DNA of 64,000 nt. Source: Litomosoides sigmodontis. Its lineage: Eukaryota > Nematoda > Chromadorea > Rhabditida > Onchocercidae. This document shows, piece by piece, positions 24,695 to 37,146 of this stretch. Position 1 is the stretch's first letter; the number at the start of each line of letters is the position of its first letter. The notes beneath the pieces were generated by a model that saw nothing but the letters and a program-made list of their open reading frames with translations, was not told the DNA's origin and searched no databases. The position numbers and the translations under genes were made by a program. Location: NCBI GenBank assembly GCA_963070105.1, contig OY718805.1:10575652-10639651 (forward strand). The letters run 5' to 3'.

Positions 24695-27600
24695 TTTTTC
24701 TCATTAATAGTGTTGTGACTAGTGCAGAGGATATGCAATTTTATCCCAATAACTTAGCTAAAGTTACAATACATTGGGACATAATCAGTATTTTCTTCCC
24801 AAATATAAATTCTAAAATTATTTGAATGCTGCAACCATCCTTGCCATGTAAAAATTCATTTCATTTTTTTCTGTACTTTTTGCACTTGTTGCTAATTTCT
24901 AAAGAAGCTGCGAACTCTTTGAAGCCTGCTTAACCAGCTCATTGTCGTATGTTCACAATTGTCAACTTTTCTTAAAGTCTTTGATATCCGCCTAGTTCTT
25001 GGTTCCGCTTTGATAAAATTGATGTTGTTGCATTCCAATGTCTGGAGGCAATTAAAATTTAAAAATCCATTAAGTATTTTTGGCTTTGTAAGAAACTAAT
25101 ACGTTTCTTTCCTGAGAGCTTTACTGTAATCTTTGGGATACCTCAACTGACCAATTGGTCAGGCAACTCTTTACCAACTCAGTTTCTTACAATTATTTCG
25201 AAATCTTTATCAAGTATTTATTAGTGATAATACAGATTCAAGTGTGTTACGTGAAGGCAGTACTTGGAGAAGTAACTGTTTTTATGCAGCAACATTCAAT
25301 GAGCAATTTACACGGAAAAATTAGCATATTCCCCATTTAAGGAAAACCACGCGAGCGCACTCATATTCTCTATTGTTTTCCTCGATGTGTGCTAATACGA
25401 AAGTGATCCATGTGATTGGATTCTTTGTTTTAAATTTAATTTGGAAGTAATTAAGTGGTGTAGTCATCAATTGTTCATTTGACCATAGATTAATACAAGG
25501 TTTATTAATTAAATCGTTTTGTTTTTTATTGACAGCCTATCTATTTTGCAGTGAATTTCCTCGGCTGTCGACGGCTCTTTCTGTGCAACATATTGGAACT
25601 AACGATATCCATTATGCGCCACGAATGACTTATAAAACAGCTGGTGGCAAACCGCTTTTACAAGTAACCAGTTCTCTCCTTGTTTAATCATTATTTCAAA
25701 TATAGAGCTATTTTTTGAACTGCTCAATTTTATGCGAGATTTTTATTTTTTGCGAAATTTTTGTACTTAGGATGCGCATAAATACGTGTACTTTTGAAGA
25801 AAAAAATGGAATTATCTCGAAAACATATTTTGTAGGTATGTGCGTGCGTTAATTACGAAAAAGTGCTTTCACTTTTTTCAGTTCTCCAATTGTAATTAGC
25901 CTTTAAGTTTTAGCTTATTTTTATGGCTGTACTCGTTGATTTTATGACAGACATCCATTATATTCAAATAAGCTAGGTCATTTTAGGGCGGAAATGAATG
26001 TTGCAAGAAGTGGGAAGGCAGTTAGTGCATCAATAGTTTAATATACCTAGTTATTTCCAAGGTAGTGGTAATTTTTTGATAAAACGTATTTCATAAACAT
26101 TATTTGATAAAAATTTTTGATAGAAAATTGATGAAATTGATGAACGTTTTTGGTAAAAAAATTTTTTTGATAAAACGTATTTGTCACCGATAAGCTAATG
26201 TCATTTTTCAACGAAATAGACAGCCTTATAATTAATTAAATTTACTCAAATAGCTTGAAGAATCTCAGTTTAACTGAGAAATATTTCAAGTATAAGCGTA
26301 GGATAACTGATGAATCTATCATAGCAGAAAACCTATAAACAGGGAATTTCCGCCTGTTTAATGTTCTACTGCAATCAATTATGAAATTGTGACGGTCGGA
26401 CCTTATATTTAAAGTTGCTTTTAATTAATAATATCCAAGCGCTACTATTATATTGATTTTAATAATATTACTATGAATTAGCATGAATATTGGAAATGGC
26501 CCCAAGGCACTTTGCGTAGCCGATAAAAGTGATTACAGAAAACTATAAGAAGAGTAGGTCAAATTGGTTAGAATAAATGTTCGTTTGTTTGGATTTTCGA
26601 AATGAACTGTTAAAATTGTTCGATGAGCGGATATTGCTTGACTATCGATGCAGCCACTTCTTCCTCGCTTTTCCAACCTTTGCCATTTCTCTTTGCAAGA
26701 AGTTCAGTCTCACTCCTTCAAGCGACATAATCACATTCTCAAACTCTGATGGCTGAAATCAAACAGATAAAAAGAACGGGGAAAAATGATAAGCTAACCC
26801 CATAATTACATTTTTAATATTTTTGTAGCTATGGCGACGAAGGACATCACTTGAGCAGTTTTTCGTTTTGCTTACATTTCTTATGGCCACGACTATTATT
26901 ATATTGATGGCGTTGCTTTTACCTTTGGCTAATGACACTGCTAGTAAGTTCGCTTCATTTCCTTCAGATAACGGTAGCATCTGATCATTTCAAAAGTAAG
27001 TATTACTTGATTTGGTGCTCGTGTTCAGATTACCGGAGCTACCCATAGAATTAGTCACTTAAAGCTTATTGGAAATTCAGAAATTCGTGCTGATTTTTGA
27101 TTTCTATACTTTTTCTTATAACTTTTGATACTATAGCACGGGAAAGATTCGCTTTCTGTTCTTCTCCATCGTTGTTATTTGCAGAGTCGAAGAAAACAGG
27201 TGAGAGCAACAAGGATGTTGAAAAACAGATATGCCTGACGAAAGGTTGCATTCAAGCAGCGAATAATCTTGTAAGCATTCATTCTAATTTCTTTCAATTT
27301 TTAATTAAGAAATCACCTAGAAAATATGATAACGGAAGAAACTTCAAAATTCTTTTTCAAAATTAAACTCTTCCCTATTAGCCTCTATCAGCGGGAACAC
27401 AAAAGCAAACAACAAGTGTATGAAGGGATTTGAATGAGACAAATTTATTTTCTTCAATAATTATTTCCTTTTCATCCACCATTATCACTGATTGACTTAT
27501 CGCACATCACTATCGTTTCTCTTATTCTGCCTTGTTAATATCACTGAAATTCATTAAAGTTCAGTTTGAAGTCTGGCGATCACAGTGAGCAGTATATCTG

Positions 27601-29857
27601 TTAGTAACTCATTTAATCGCCATTTCTTATTGACTTATTTCTTGTTCCTATTATTACCACTGAAAATCCAATGATATCTTCCAAACTTATCATTGAATAA
27701 ATTTATCTCTGAATCATATTTATCGTACTTTTGTTTCTGTTTTGTTCTTGATTGAAGATCTGTCATCAGTAAATATGTTTTCACAGTGGTACTAAAAAAT
27801 ATATTTAAGCTAATGGCGATGAATTTCTCAGCTGACCCATGTAATAACTTTTTCGAATATGCATGTGGTCAGTGGAACCGCGATCATACGATACCCGATG
27901 ACATGTTCGCTTTTGGCACCTTCGCATCTGTGAGGGAAAATGTCCGACAACAGATGAGAGGTAATATCAGTTGTTCGATTAATACATAATTGATTATATG
28001 GTTATCATTTTCTGGTAGAATATTTGGAATACATAAATAGGATATGTTTGAGGTGAGATTTTTAATTGCTCATACCGTCTGAGTTATCTATCCAAAGAAA
28101 TCAGTTTTTGAATAAAATTGATGCTGAAATGTGACTTCTTAATCATCAGCTACTAACTCTACCTTAATACCATTACTTGTTTTGCATAATCTAAATTAAT
28201 TTCACTAATTCTCTTTGTAGCGTTATTGGAGTCAGATGTATCACCAGAGTCGCGATCGATTGAAATGACGCGCATTGCTTATCAGACATGTATGAACACT
28301 AGCCAGCTTGAATCACTCAAGTCATCGTATGTTTTTTTTGTTCAGTGATTTGTAAGTCAATTGTATCAAGCTAAGGTTTCACGATTAGCTTCTCAAGTAA
28401 TATCGTTAATATCATTTGTATACAAAAGTCTAGTGGTCATTGAATATGTTCTTAAGGTTCAAATGTTTTCCTTCGGGATTTTAATTTCTTTCTGTCTTCT
28501 AATAGCAGCTCATATCGAGCTCACTTCGGTTCCAGCTATCTTCCTGTTATCTCTTCTCATCCATGATAATGAGATTGTGCACATTTCATCCTCTGATTTC
28601 AAACTTTCAATTAATAACACTGTTGCACAGTAATACTGAATGGCCAAGTGCTACAGCATATATCAGTTTGTAGGAATAACTAGTGAATTATGCAACTTAA
28701 ACGGTCCTTATCAAAGAAATAATTCAATTCAGACAATTGTTATCAGCACTTCGTCAATTAGCTACATGGCCATTATTGCATGATAACAATAATTGGGATG
28801 ACAATTCGTTTGATCTCACTTATGTTTTGGCTTCGACTCGTCGATATTTTGGAAGTGAAACCTTTTTTCAAATTTATGTTTACGCGGATGCTAAGAATAC
28901 TACGAGGAACGTTTTATATGTTTGTTCCTTTTTTTTTTCATTTCAGTTAATATTCATTAGTACATTATCAGTGATAATAAAATTTAGTAGAATTATTAAA
29001 GCGAATACAGCCAATACAAAGAAGAGAGATTAATAAATAGACAAGGGACGTTTTCGTCAACTAATTTATTTACATGAAAATGGCTGAGAATTGTGGAAAT
29101 ATATGAAAATGAAGTCAGTGCTGAAGTTTAAAGTTCTTCGACTGTAACTTATTAATTTAAAAAGAAGCTTTGACATCGTGTTTCGGCGCAAATCGGAAAC
29201 TGTAATTAACTGGAATAGAGAACATAATCTATTATATTTAGAAATTCTGTTTCAAGATTTGGTTAAGTTTTCAAATAAGCAAATTTCAGTTAGACCAAGG
29301 AACGCTTGGTTTAGGACGTGGCTCACGTGACTATTACCTCAACACATCCATGTTTACTAAACATTTGAATGCTTACAAGAAGTATCAACTCGATGTTGTC
29401 AAGTTACTGTTGGATGATGCTAACGTTATCTATAACTTATCGCAACTAATCACTGACGTGAACAGTATTGTCAATTTTGAAATGAAATTTGCGGAAGTAA
29501 AATTTTGTTGATTTAGCGTTTTAAACAGTAACAATTTATGATTTATATCTTATAGAATTATCAGTTAAAAGAAACAAAGAATGAAGAAGTGCTTTTATTT
29601 AACATTTAAGTTTAAAATTGTGCATTTAAGAACGTCTGTGATGAAGTTCTGTTAACCTTTAAATAAAGAGCTGAAAGGTTAAATGTAGCAAAACTCATTG
29701 ATTGCCATTGAAATTCTCATCACTGCCCCAAAACATAAATCATTTGAATGACAAAATGACTGTTAAGCGAAACAAATCCATAGAGTTACAGTTACAGACT
29801 TGTGTAATGTAAAAAATGAGTGGACGGTTCAGAGTTTGAAGGTACTGAGAAAATTAG

Positions 29858-29931
<74 letters not shown>

Positions 29932-32900
29932 ACTAAAAAGTACTTGATGTTTTAGATTATCGTACCGGAAGATGATCGGCGTAATAGTACACGGTTATAT
30001 AACGGGAAAACAATTTCAGATTTGTATACATTGCTGCCAGAGGTTTCCTTTCTTTTTTCGTCTTCAAAATTACCGGAAATTTTTAACAATTTGAAATATT
30101 TTTTACGAATTAAATATTCGTACAAAATTGTTCATTTTTTGATCACTCATAAATTTTTTTAAAAGAACAAACTACAGTGACATGATGGTTGTAAGGTGTT
30201 GTTTTTGAAAAACGCTAGCAAGAGTTGCAAAATCTCTATGAGTAATTTCTGTTGAAAATTTAAGCCCTTATTTTGAACTATTCCTATATGTAATTATCGA
30301 TTAACTATAAAATATTCAACCCTCTGTGAAAAAGTGAAGCTTAGAACAGTGTTTGCAGTAAGCACTATAATTGTTAAAATTAAAAAAATCAAGAATTTAC
30401 GTAATAATTATTGATAAGCTTGAACATACATTCTTTGTCATTCATTTGTGAAAGTGTCAAATTAAGTTGAAATTTATAAACTTAAGAATGTGAAATAGTT
30501 CTATAGTTTTTATTTTGGTAGCATTTTAGGTGGAGTGGCTAAGATTCTTTCACCAAATAGCGCCGACGTCAATTCATGGTTTGATTCACAACGATACAAA
30601 AATAATTGTCGGAGAAGTTGGTTATATGCGCAGTATCGCAGCACTTATCAGTAAAAATAGTAATCATTTGTTGGCAAATTATATTTTCTGGAGAATTGTG
30701 CATTCTTGGGTTAAAATATTGGATGCGCGATACGAAGACATCAAGCAGGTCGTTTTCTAATTACTGTCCTCGTTTCCGGATAACCGGTTCTGCCATATTA
30801 CATAGGCAATATAACAAAAACAGTATATAAGTACATAGCAACACCGAGTAGCAAATGATGAAAGTTTCAGTCAAATAAAATAAATACTGGCACATGTTAT
30901 TAAAAGATGAGAAAAATTGATTGAATGAGGTGACTTACGAATTTAATCATTTACATTTACTTCACTGTTGAGTGAAGAAAGATTACTTTTTTGAAATGTT
31001 TTTCAGTAGTAAATGGTTTAAAATATTTTCAGACTTTTCTACGGGTAATGACAGGTCAGCAAACCAAATCACCACGTTGGAAAGAATGTGCCCAAGGGAC
31101 GATAAACTTACTGCCACTAGCTGGCGGTGCGCTTTATGTCAAGAGACATTTCGACTCTACCGACAAGGAAGAAGCGTTGGTGAGGCAACCTTTTTCCGTT
31201 CCATTTTTATTGAGCCCACTTAACATCTTTAGTCTTCGATCTCCACTGATTTTGATTTAATAAATATTAAATTATCAACAAACTGCATCATTTTTTGCGC
31301 TGTATCTTTCAAATTTGGGGAAAAATAAATAAAAAATACCATTGTTCTTCGTTTTGAACCATTCATCGTTATGTTTATCATCCTTTTTGTAAACAATGCT
31401 TTCAATAATCAAACAGTTCTAAAAAGTTAATGAAAAATATTTCAGAAAATGATTGCAAACCTTCAGGAAGCGTTCAAAGAACTCGTTGATGAAAGTGATT
31501 GGATGGACGAAAAAACGAAAGAAGTTGCAATTGAAAAGGTTCCTTTTACTTATGATTGTTATCAACTTTTGCACGTGGAGGACTTCGTTCGTTTCCCTGT
31601 TATCAGTTAGAAGGCGATGATGATGATGATGAAAGTATCAATTTTGATAAGAAATGACTTGAAAAAGGAAAATAGGGTGACACATAGCAGCATTCTCTTG
31701 AAATTATTAAAACAATTTCAAGATGCATCTTCGATGATTTTGCTTGTGTACTTTAAGAATTATAGCTCGGTAGCGCGGGCGTGATAATATGATTCACTCG
31801 AGCAGTGAGAAAAAAGAGTTATTCGAAATTTCGAAAAGGAAGTTGCATTTTAGGTAGTGAGTATGATCAACAATATTGGATATCCTGACTTCATCAATAA
31901 CTATACAGCACTTGACAAACATTATGAAAAAGTATAGTTTATTAAATTTTGATTATACTTTGCTTTTGATTAAATAATTTCGAATGTATTTTAATAGCAT
32001 AAATAAAAGTTGTCTAGTTTGCTTTAGCTTCCATATTTTCTAATATCAAAGATCAAATTGAGTATGAACAGGTGCAAGCAGTTAGTCTTTTAAAAAACAA
32101 GTTAGATAGAAGTTTACAGCAAATCTTCATTGGCTAGTTTATTCTTGTAGTTAAAAAGCTAAGATGAAATGAGGGAATTTAATATATTAATATTAAATTA
32201 TCCGACAAAAGTATTACAATGGTTACAGTTAAATTTCACTGCTGAGGATTCATATTTTGGTTTGCTACGGAAAGTGTTAATGTGGTCACAGGAAAAAGAA
32301 TTCTTACGAATGAAGGAACCATTTGATAAGAAGGAGTTCGAAGTAAGTCCAGCCGTTGTCAATGCGTTCTATTCACCGGAAAAAAATTCCTTAAGTAAGT
32401 CAATCCTTAATAACGCAAATTTTAGAAGTTCCAATGAAACGAGTAACCTTTACTTCAAACTAGTAGTGCTGTTGCTTTAGTTTTTGAAAATTTTCCAATT
32501 TCAGTTTTAGACGATAAAAAATTGCTGACTTTTATTGAATATTTATTCAAGTATTCATCGTTAAACATATTAATCGTTGATTACTGGTTTTATTGGGATT
32601 CTTTCGCTTTTAAAAATCAACGTCGTGTTTCAGCATTCCCTGCAGGGATTCTCAAACCACCATTCTTTAGCGGCGCTTATCCGAAGTTTGTTTTTTTTCG
32701 TTAAATTTCATTTTTTAATTATTTCCAGTTGCAGGATTGCCTTACTATATTAATGTTATTTAAATTTTGATTTTCTAAATTTGTAGAAGTGAAGTGCTCA
32801 ATGTTTTTCAATCGTTAGCTAAACGAAATTGAGTTTTTCATATTTTTAAAATTTGTGATTTATTTAGTTGTAGTGTAATGATTCTTTCCAGAATGGTAAA

Positions 32901-33987
32901 TTACGGTGCAATAGGTGCGGTAATTGGACATGAAGTGACGCATGGATTTGATGACCAAGGTTTCTTCTAATCAAACAAATCATATCTACGCTTTTCTTAT
33001 CTTTATACTTAATAATTTATTTTTTGGTTTTTTAAGTTTCAAAATGAAGCACAATGAAATTGTTGTTCAGTTGACTGTATCGATCTTTTTTTGCAATAAT
33101 TGCTTTTTCATATAGGAAGCCAGTATGATAAGGAAGGCAACCTACTTAATTGGTGGAATGCGGATTCATACAATGGGTTCGCTAAGCGGAAAGAATGTAT
33201 AGTTAATCAGTATAGCTCATATGTGGTACCAAATACGAATTATAAGGTAGAAGTGTGTCACGTATGAATTAACCGTTATTGAAGGAGTACGTGTGCGCAC
33301 ACGTACACAATATGAACTTTGATGACGATTTGGAATTTTCTTTGTTTCGTCAATTCACATGCATCTTGTATCAGCAATAAACACTACTCATAATTTCATA
33401 ATCGAAGTTACTGGATCATTTCGGTAAATTTCTTCACTTTAGGTTAATGGGAAACTTACACAAGGTGAAAATATAGCTGATAATGGTGGCGTAAAAGAAG
33501 CTTACAGGGTACGCTTTCTTTCGTAATTGCGAAAAAAGAAAAGAATTGATATGGATCGATAAGAATTTTTCTGATATGAGTAATAATATAATATTCCAGG
33601 CTTACAGGAAATACGTGAACCAATTAGGGCATGAAGAGCCACATTTGCCAGGTTTCCAAAATTTCTCCAATGATCAGGTGTTCTTCCTCTCTTACGCTCA
33701 CGTATGTTTCTCGCATTTGCTATAAGAATTTTGTTTTACGCTATGCAGCAGCACACGCAAGAGATATTATTGGGTTATTCACTTTGCGGAATCATTTCAT
33801 TTTTTTTAAGTTTTGGTGTGGCCACAAGAAGGAAGCAGCAGCATTGCAACAGGTGCTTATTGATGAGCACAGTCCTGAGATATTCCGTGTCATCGGGGTG
33901 CTATCAAATTTACCCGAATTCAGTAAAGCGTACAACTGTCCGCGGGGTAGCCAACTAAATCCATTAAAGCGTTGTGCAGTTTGGTAA
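23466..33987 (+). CDS. Neprilysin-like M13 zinc metallopeptidase, type II membrane protein (811 aa, 20 exons)
   Basis: Ectoenzyme that in this family cleaves extracellular peptides such as neuropeptides. Exons: 23466-23551, 25552-25663, 26829-26943, 27185-27270, 27810-27960, 28221-28326, 28733-28919, 29290-29496, 29956-30042, 30530-30748, 31033-31179, 31446-31538, 31854-31931, 32229-32394, 32634-32685, 32892-32959, 33116-33246, 33443-33508, 33600-33701, 33811-33987, all in phase. A cytoplasmic tail of about 75 residues ends in WRRRTSLE, then one membrane segment (about 77-99), then the M13_N domain starting CLTKGCI...[16 protein letters not shown]. Catalytic features are VVNAFY (substrate binding, 601-606), the zinc site HEVTH (644-648), GENIAD with third ligand Glu706 and Asp710, and the C-terminal CAVW. 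The length fits the 700-800 aa family, with a longer N-tail. All active-site residues are kept. The first two exons rest on phase and context only. Invertebrate genomes carry many such genes, so orthology is not assigned. Confidence 0.93.
24636..24690. repeat. (TA)n microsatellite in neprilysin intron 1
   Basis: About 27 uninterrupted AT units inside the large intron between the first two proposed neprilysin exons. Confidence 0.97.
29862..29927. repeat. (TA)n microsatellite in neprilysin intron 8
   Basis: About 33 TA units in the intron 29497-29955, ending roughly 30 bp before the next exon's acceptor. Confidence 0.97.
33287..33306. repeat. Perfect 20-bp palindrome in neprilysin intron 17
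   Basis: GTACGTGTGCGCACACGTAC equals its own reverse complement. It lies about 40 bp inside the intron 33247-33442 and is locally GC-rich compared with its surroundings. Confidence 0.9.
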
Positions 33988-34258
33988 ATAACAATAATAG
34001 ACAACAACTGAATGGACAACGGGTACAGTGATGGGAGAGCGGAAAAGCAATGAAGACATTCACAACGCTATTGCTTTTCTGAAAGGATAACGAAATAATC
34101 GAAGAATTATAAGATTGAAGATACTAATTGATATTAGCAGTAATTATTAGACGATCAGTAATTGCTGACTATATTGTTCCTTACACAAATATGTTTATTC
34201 GATCTCGTCCAGCATTGTCTCATTCGAACTCCTTGAAAAATTGATTTGCAATTATCAA

Positions 34259-34264
34259 AATAAA
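34259..34264 (+). terminator. Candidate poly(A) signal of neprilysin gene
   Basis: AATAAA about 270 bp after the stop codon. A second copy lies at 34603-34608. Confidence 0.45.
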
Positions 34265-35250
34265 AAAGAAAATGCAAGATGATGAAAGATTTCACTACAT
34301 ATCACTCAGAATTGAAATGACATTTAAAGACATTCGTTATCTGCCTCAGTGATATTTTAGAAGAGAAACTTTCGAGTAGCAATGGCCAAATAAAAAAACC
34401 CAACTGCTTCTTTTGCAAATTATCATTCATAAGAGACAATTCTCTAATTTTCTTTCCTTTCTTTTTTGCTTTTGCTGTCGGAACTTTAAAATTTCTATAA
34501 AAGACGTTGGGCATGAAATCGAACTTTCGAAGATGAAATTCTATTATAATGGCAGCAAGTGAATTATGTTCTTGACTTGTTCATCATTAAATTGTGATAT
34601 AAAATAAAGCAAAACTCTACTAATTTTCCAGTTGTTACTTCACAAATTTACTCGACCTAATGAATTGGTATAAGTTATTCCACATGCTAAGTGGAAATAT
34701 GAGGCCCATTTTAAAACTTTTAGCTTTTAACTATTAAAGTTGGCAGTATAATAAAATGCCATAATACTAGTTGTTGAGCAGAGTAAATGATAAAAATGAC
34801 TAATTAATGCAAAGTATAGCTTCAAGCCCTAGCTTTAGTAATCAAGAAAGAGTTAAAATAAAGTTTAACATACGTCACCTTGCAACACTACAAAAGTGAA
34901 TTAAATTCCTTAGTGGATGCTATCAAACGTCTCTAGCCGCTTCGTAATTTTATTTTATATATTAAGTGTGGTGTCAGCAGGGAAACCACTGTTATGTAAT
35001 ATCTCTTATGTTTAAACACTTTTACATGCGGTTTCTGGGACTTAAAATTCGTTTAATTTGTAGCAAAATATATTTAAAAATTTCGAACAATTGCTATGAA
35101 CACATTGCAGAATCCTATTACATAACTATATTTTTTTCATTAAATTAAAAAAAAATGCCCCAAAGAACTTTTAGAAAATCATCTGTCCCATAAGTTTCAA
35201 ACAGAAAAACTAGATAATGATTACCATCGAGTTGTCCCATTTGTCGGTAA

Positions 35251-35256
35251 TTTATT
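35251..35256 (-). terminator. Candidate poly(A) signal of SNAPC1-like gene
   Basis: TTTATT on the plus strand reads AATAAA on the minus strand, about 100 bp after the proposed stop codon at 35356-35358. Confidence 0.5.
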
Positions 35257-35355
35257 GAAATAGAAGATTTTTTAACATTTTCAATTTGGAACGAAATAAA
35301 TGTATAAAAATGCCAGCTGAAACGAATGCGTCGCATTACAGCTAATCATCACTCA

Positions 35356-37048
35356 TTTTTCTCCTGAGCTTTTTGAATTTTTTCCAGCAGACGATCAGCA
35401 ATCCGTTCTTTCTTGGAATTCTCGATTTCTTGAAAAAAAAAACATTAATTAGGTAGGATTTGAAGCAACATCCGTATATATTACTACATACCATTCAAAC
35501 CAACCTCTTTCTTCTTGAGTCAAAGCTGCAAAACTTTCCCCAAGATCTTGAGTTAATTCAGCAAGCGAGGCTTCCGAAATACTCACTTTACTCCTAGAAA
35601 AAAAAACCAATACAATCGACGAGTTGTCTACTTCAACTAGTAAGATTTTTGATTCCATTGATATTACCAAGAGATGGAAGTGTTTACTAAGCTATACAGA
35701 CCAAAATAGTATCCACGTAACAAAGAATACTCAATGAAAAACTAAAGATCAAACAATTCAAATTTGGTGAAATCATAGATCAAATTTGAATTATTTGAAC
35801 CTTAAAGATACTATCCAGCGACACTACAGAACATTTCGTAAATTAACCTTCTATTACGCTACGAATGGATATTTAATCAAATGTTAGCTAACGTCAGAAA
35901 TTATATCATTTAAGAAAAGAAGTAACGCAAAGACTTCGCTATACCTTCTTCTTTTTCTCCCACCTGCTTCTTTTTTCGTTGCTCTTACCGACTTGCTCAA
36001 TTTTTTATTTGACTCAGTCTAAAACATCTTAATTATTAGGGTTTACAAATAATCTTTCTTTTAAGTAGTTCGCTGTTCTTTATGTCTTCTCAGTGCTTAA
36101 TTAATTTATTTCACAGATTGTAACTGCCCAATACTACAAAAGCATTGCATGCAATTACTTCAGGTAAATTACGCTTCTGAATCAGACATCGTTTGTGTTT
36201 TTGCTTTCCCACAAATTACTAGAATAAACGCACTTGCCTTTAATGTAGTCCTATCCTTCTCATACCAACTCATAACTATCATCTAGTCACAAAATCATTC
36301 CGCTTATAAAAACACTGAAAATGGAAATGCAAAACCTTTCCTTTTTTCTAATAATGAATTACCTAAATCATATTTATTCCCAATGCTCCTGTCGTAGACC
36401 ATTAATTTTCATAATCCACTTTAAGGCATCATTTAGGCCTTGACTACTAGTTATCCAAACCATAAAATCCTGTAACTTACTGTATCCGTTAACGATTCAC
36501 TTTTATCTAGTTTTTTCGCTCCAGAAAGTAATAAAACACTCCCACCATCTTCGTCCTTCACATCTTTTTCGGACTCATTTGTCGAATAACGTCTCAAAGT
36601 TTTCAGCATCTAAAGCATTTCTCATCATGCTGTTATTTGTTAAATCATTTAACTCCCAGACTAAGCTTCTGGTGCTTTATACTATATAATGTAGAAACCT
36701 ACAATATGCCAGTACCTTGCTTTAATCTTTCACATGAATGTTTTTCGAGCTTCTATACTTGTAGCAGATATCAAAATGAAAGGTAAGGGAAATGACTACA
36801 AGTGTTTAAGCTCTTAAAAAGTGCAAACTATGTTTTTTTCGTAATAAGTAGACAAGGGAAGAAGGAACCTGTGTTGCTGATACCATATTCTGTACTTGCT
36901 CTATCTCATTGCTTGTTGAACAAATTGACGGATCCACAAGATATCGTCGATGTCGAGCGTGAACGATATGTGCTTTGTAAGCTTTCTCTTTAAGTGCCGA
37001 ACGAAAGCGACCCTAAAATCAATAAATTGAAAAAAATCACAAATATAC

Positions 37049-37146
<98 letters not shown>

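Larger units (their letters stand above)
33988..35355. other. Convergent 3' intergenic region
   Basis: About 1.4 kb between the stop codons of neprilysin (plus) and the SNAPC1-like gene (minus). AATAAA at 34259-34264 (and 34603-34608) can serve neprilysin, and TTTATT at 35251-35256 can serve the minus-strand gene. No coding segment is seen. Confidence 0.6.

Noticed and set aside
25147..25162. 16-bp palindrome CTGACCAATTGGTCAG
   Set aside because: About one perfect 16-bp palindrome is expected by chance in 64 kb, so it is not notable alone.
35505..35593. HMG-box-like wording ([17 protein letters not shown]) as a separate chromatin gene
   Set aside because: Too short, lacks the aromatic and basic residues of an HMG box, and can be joined in phase to the SNAPC1-like tail.
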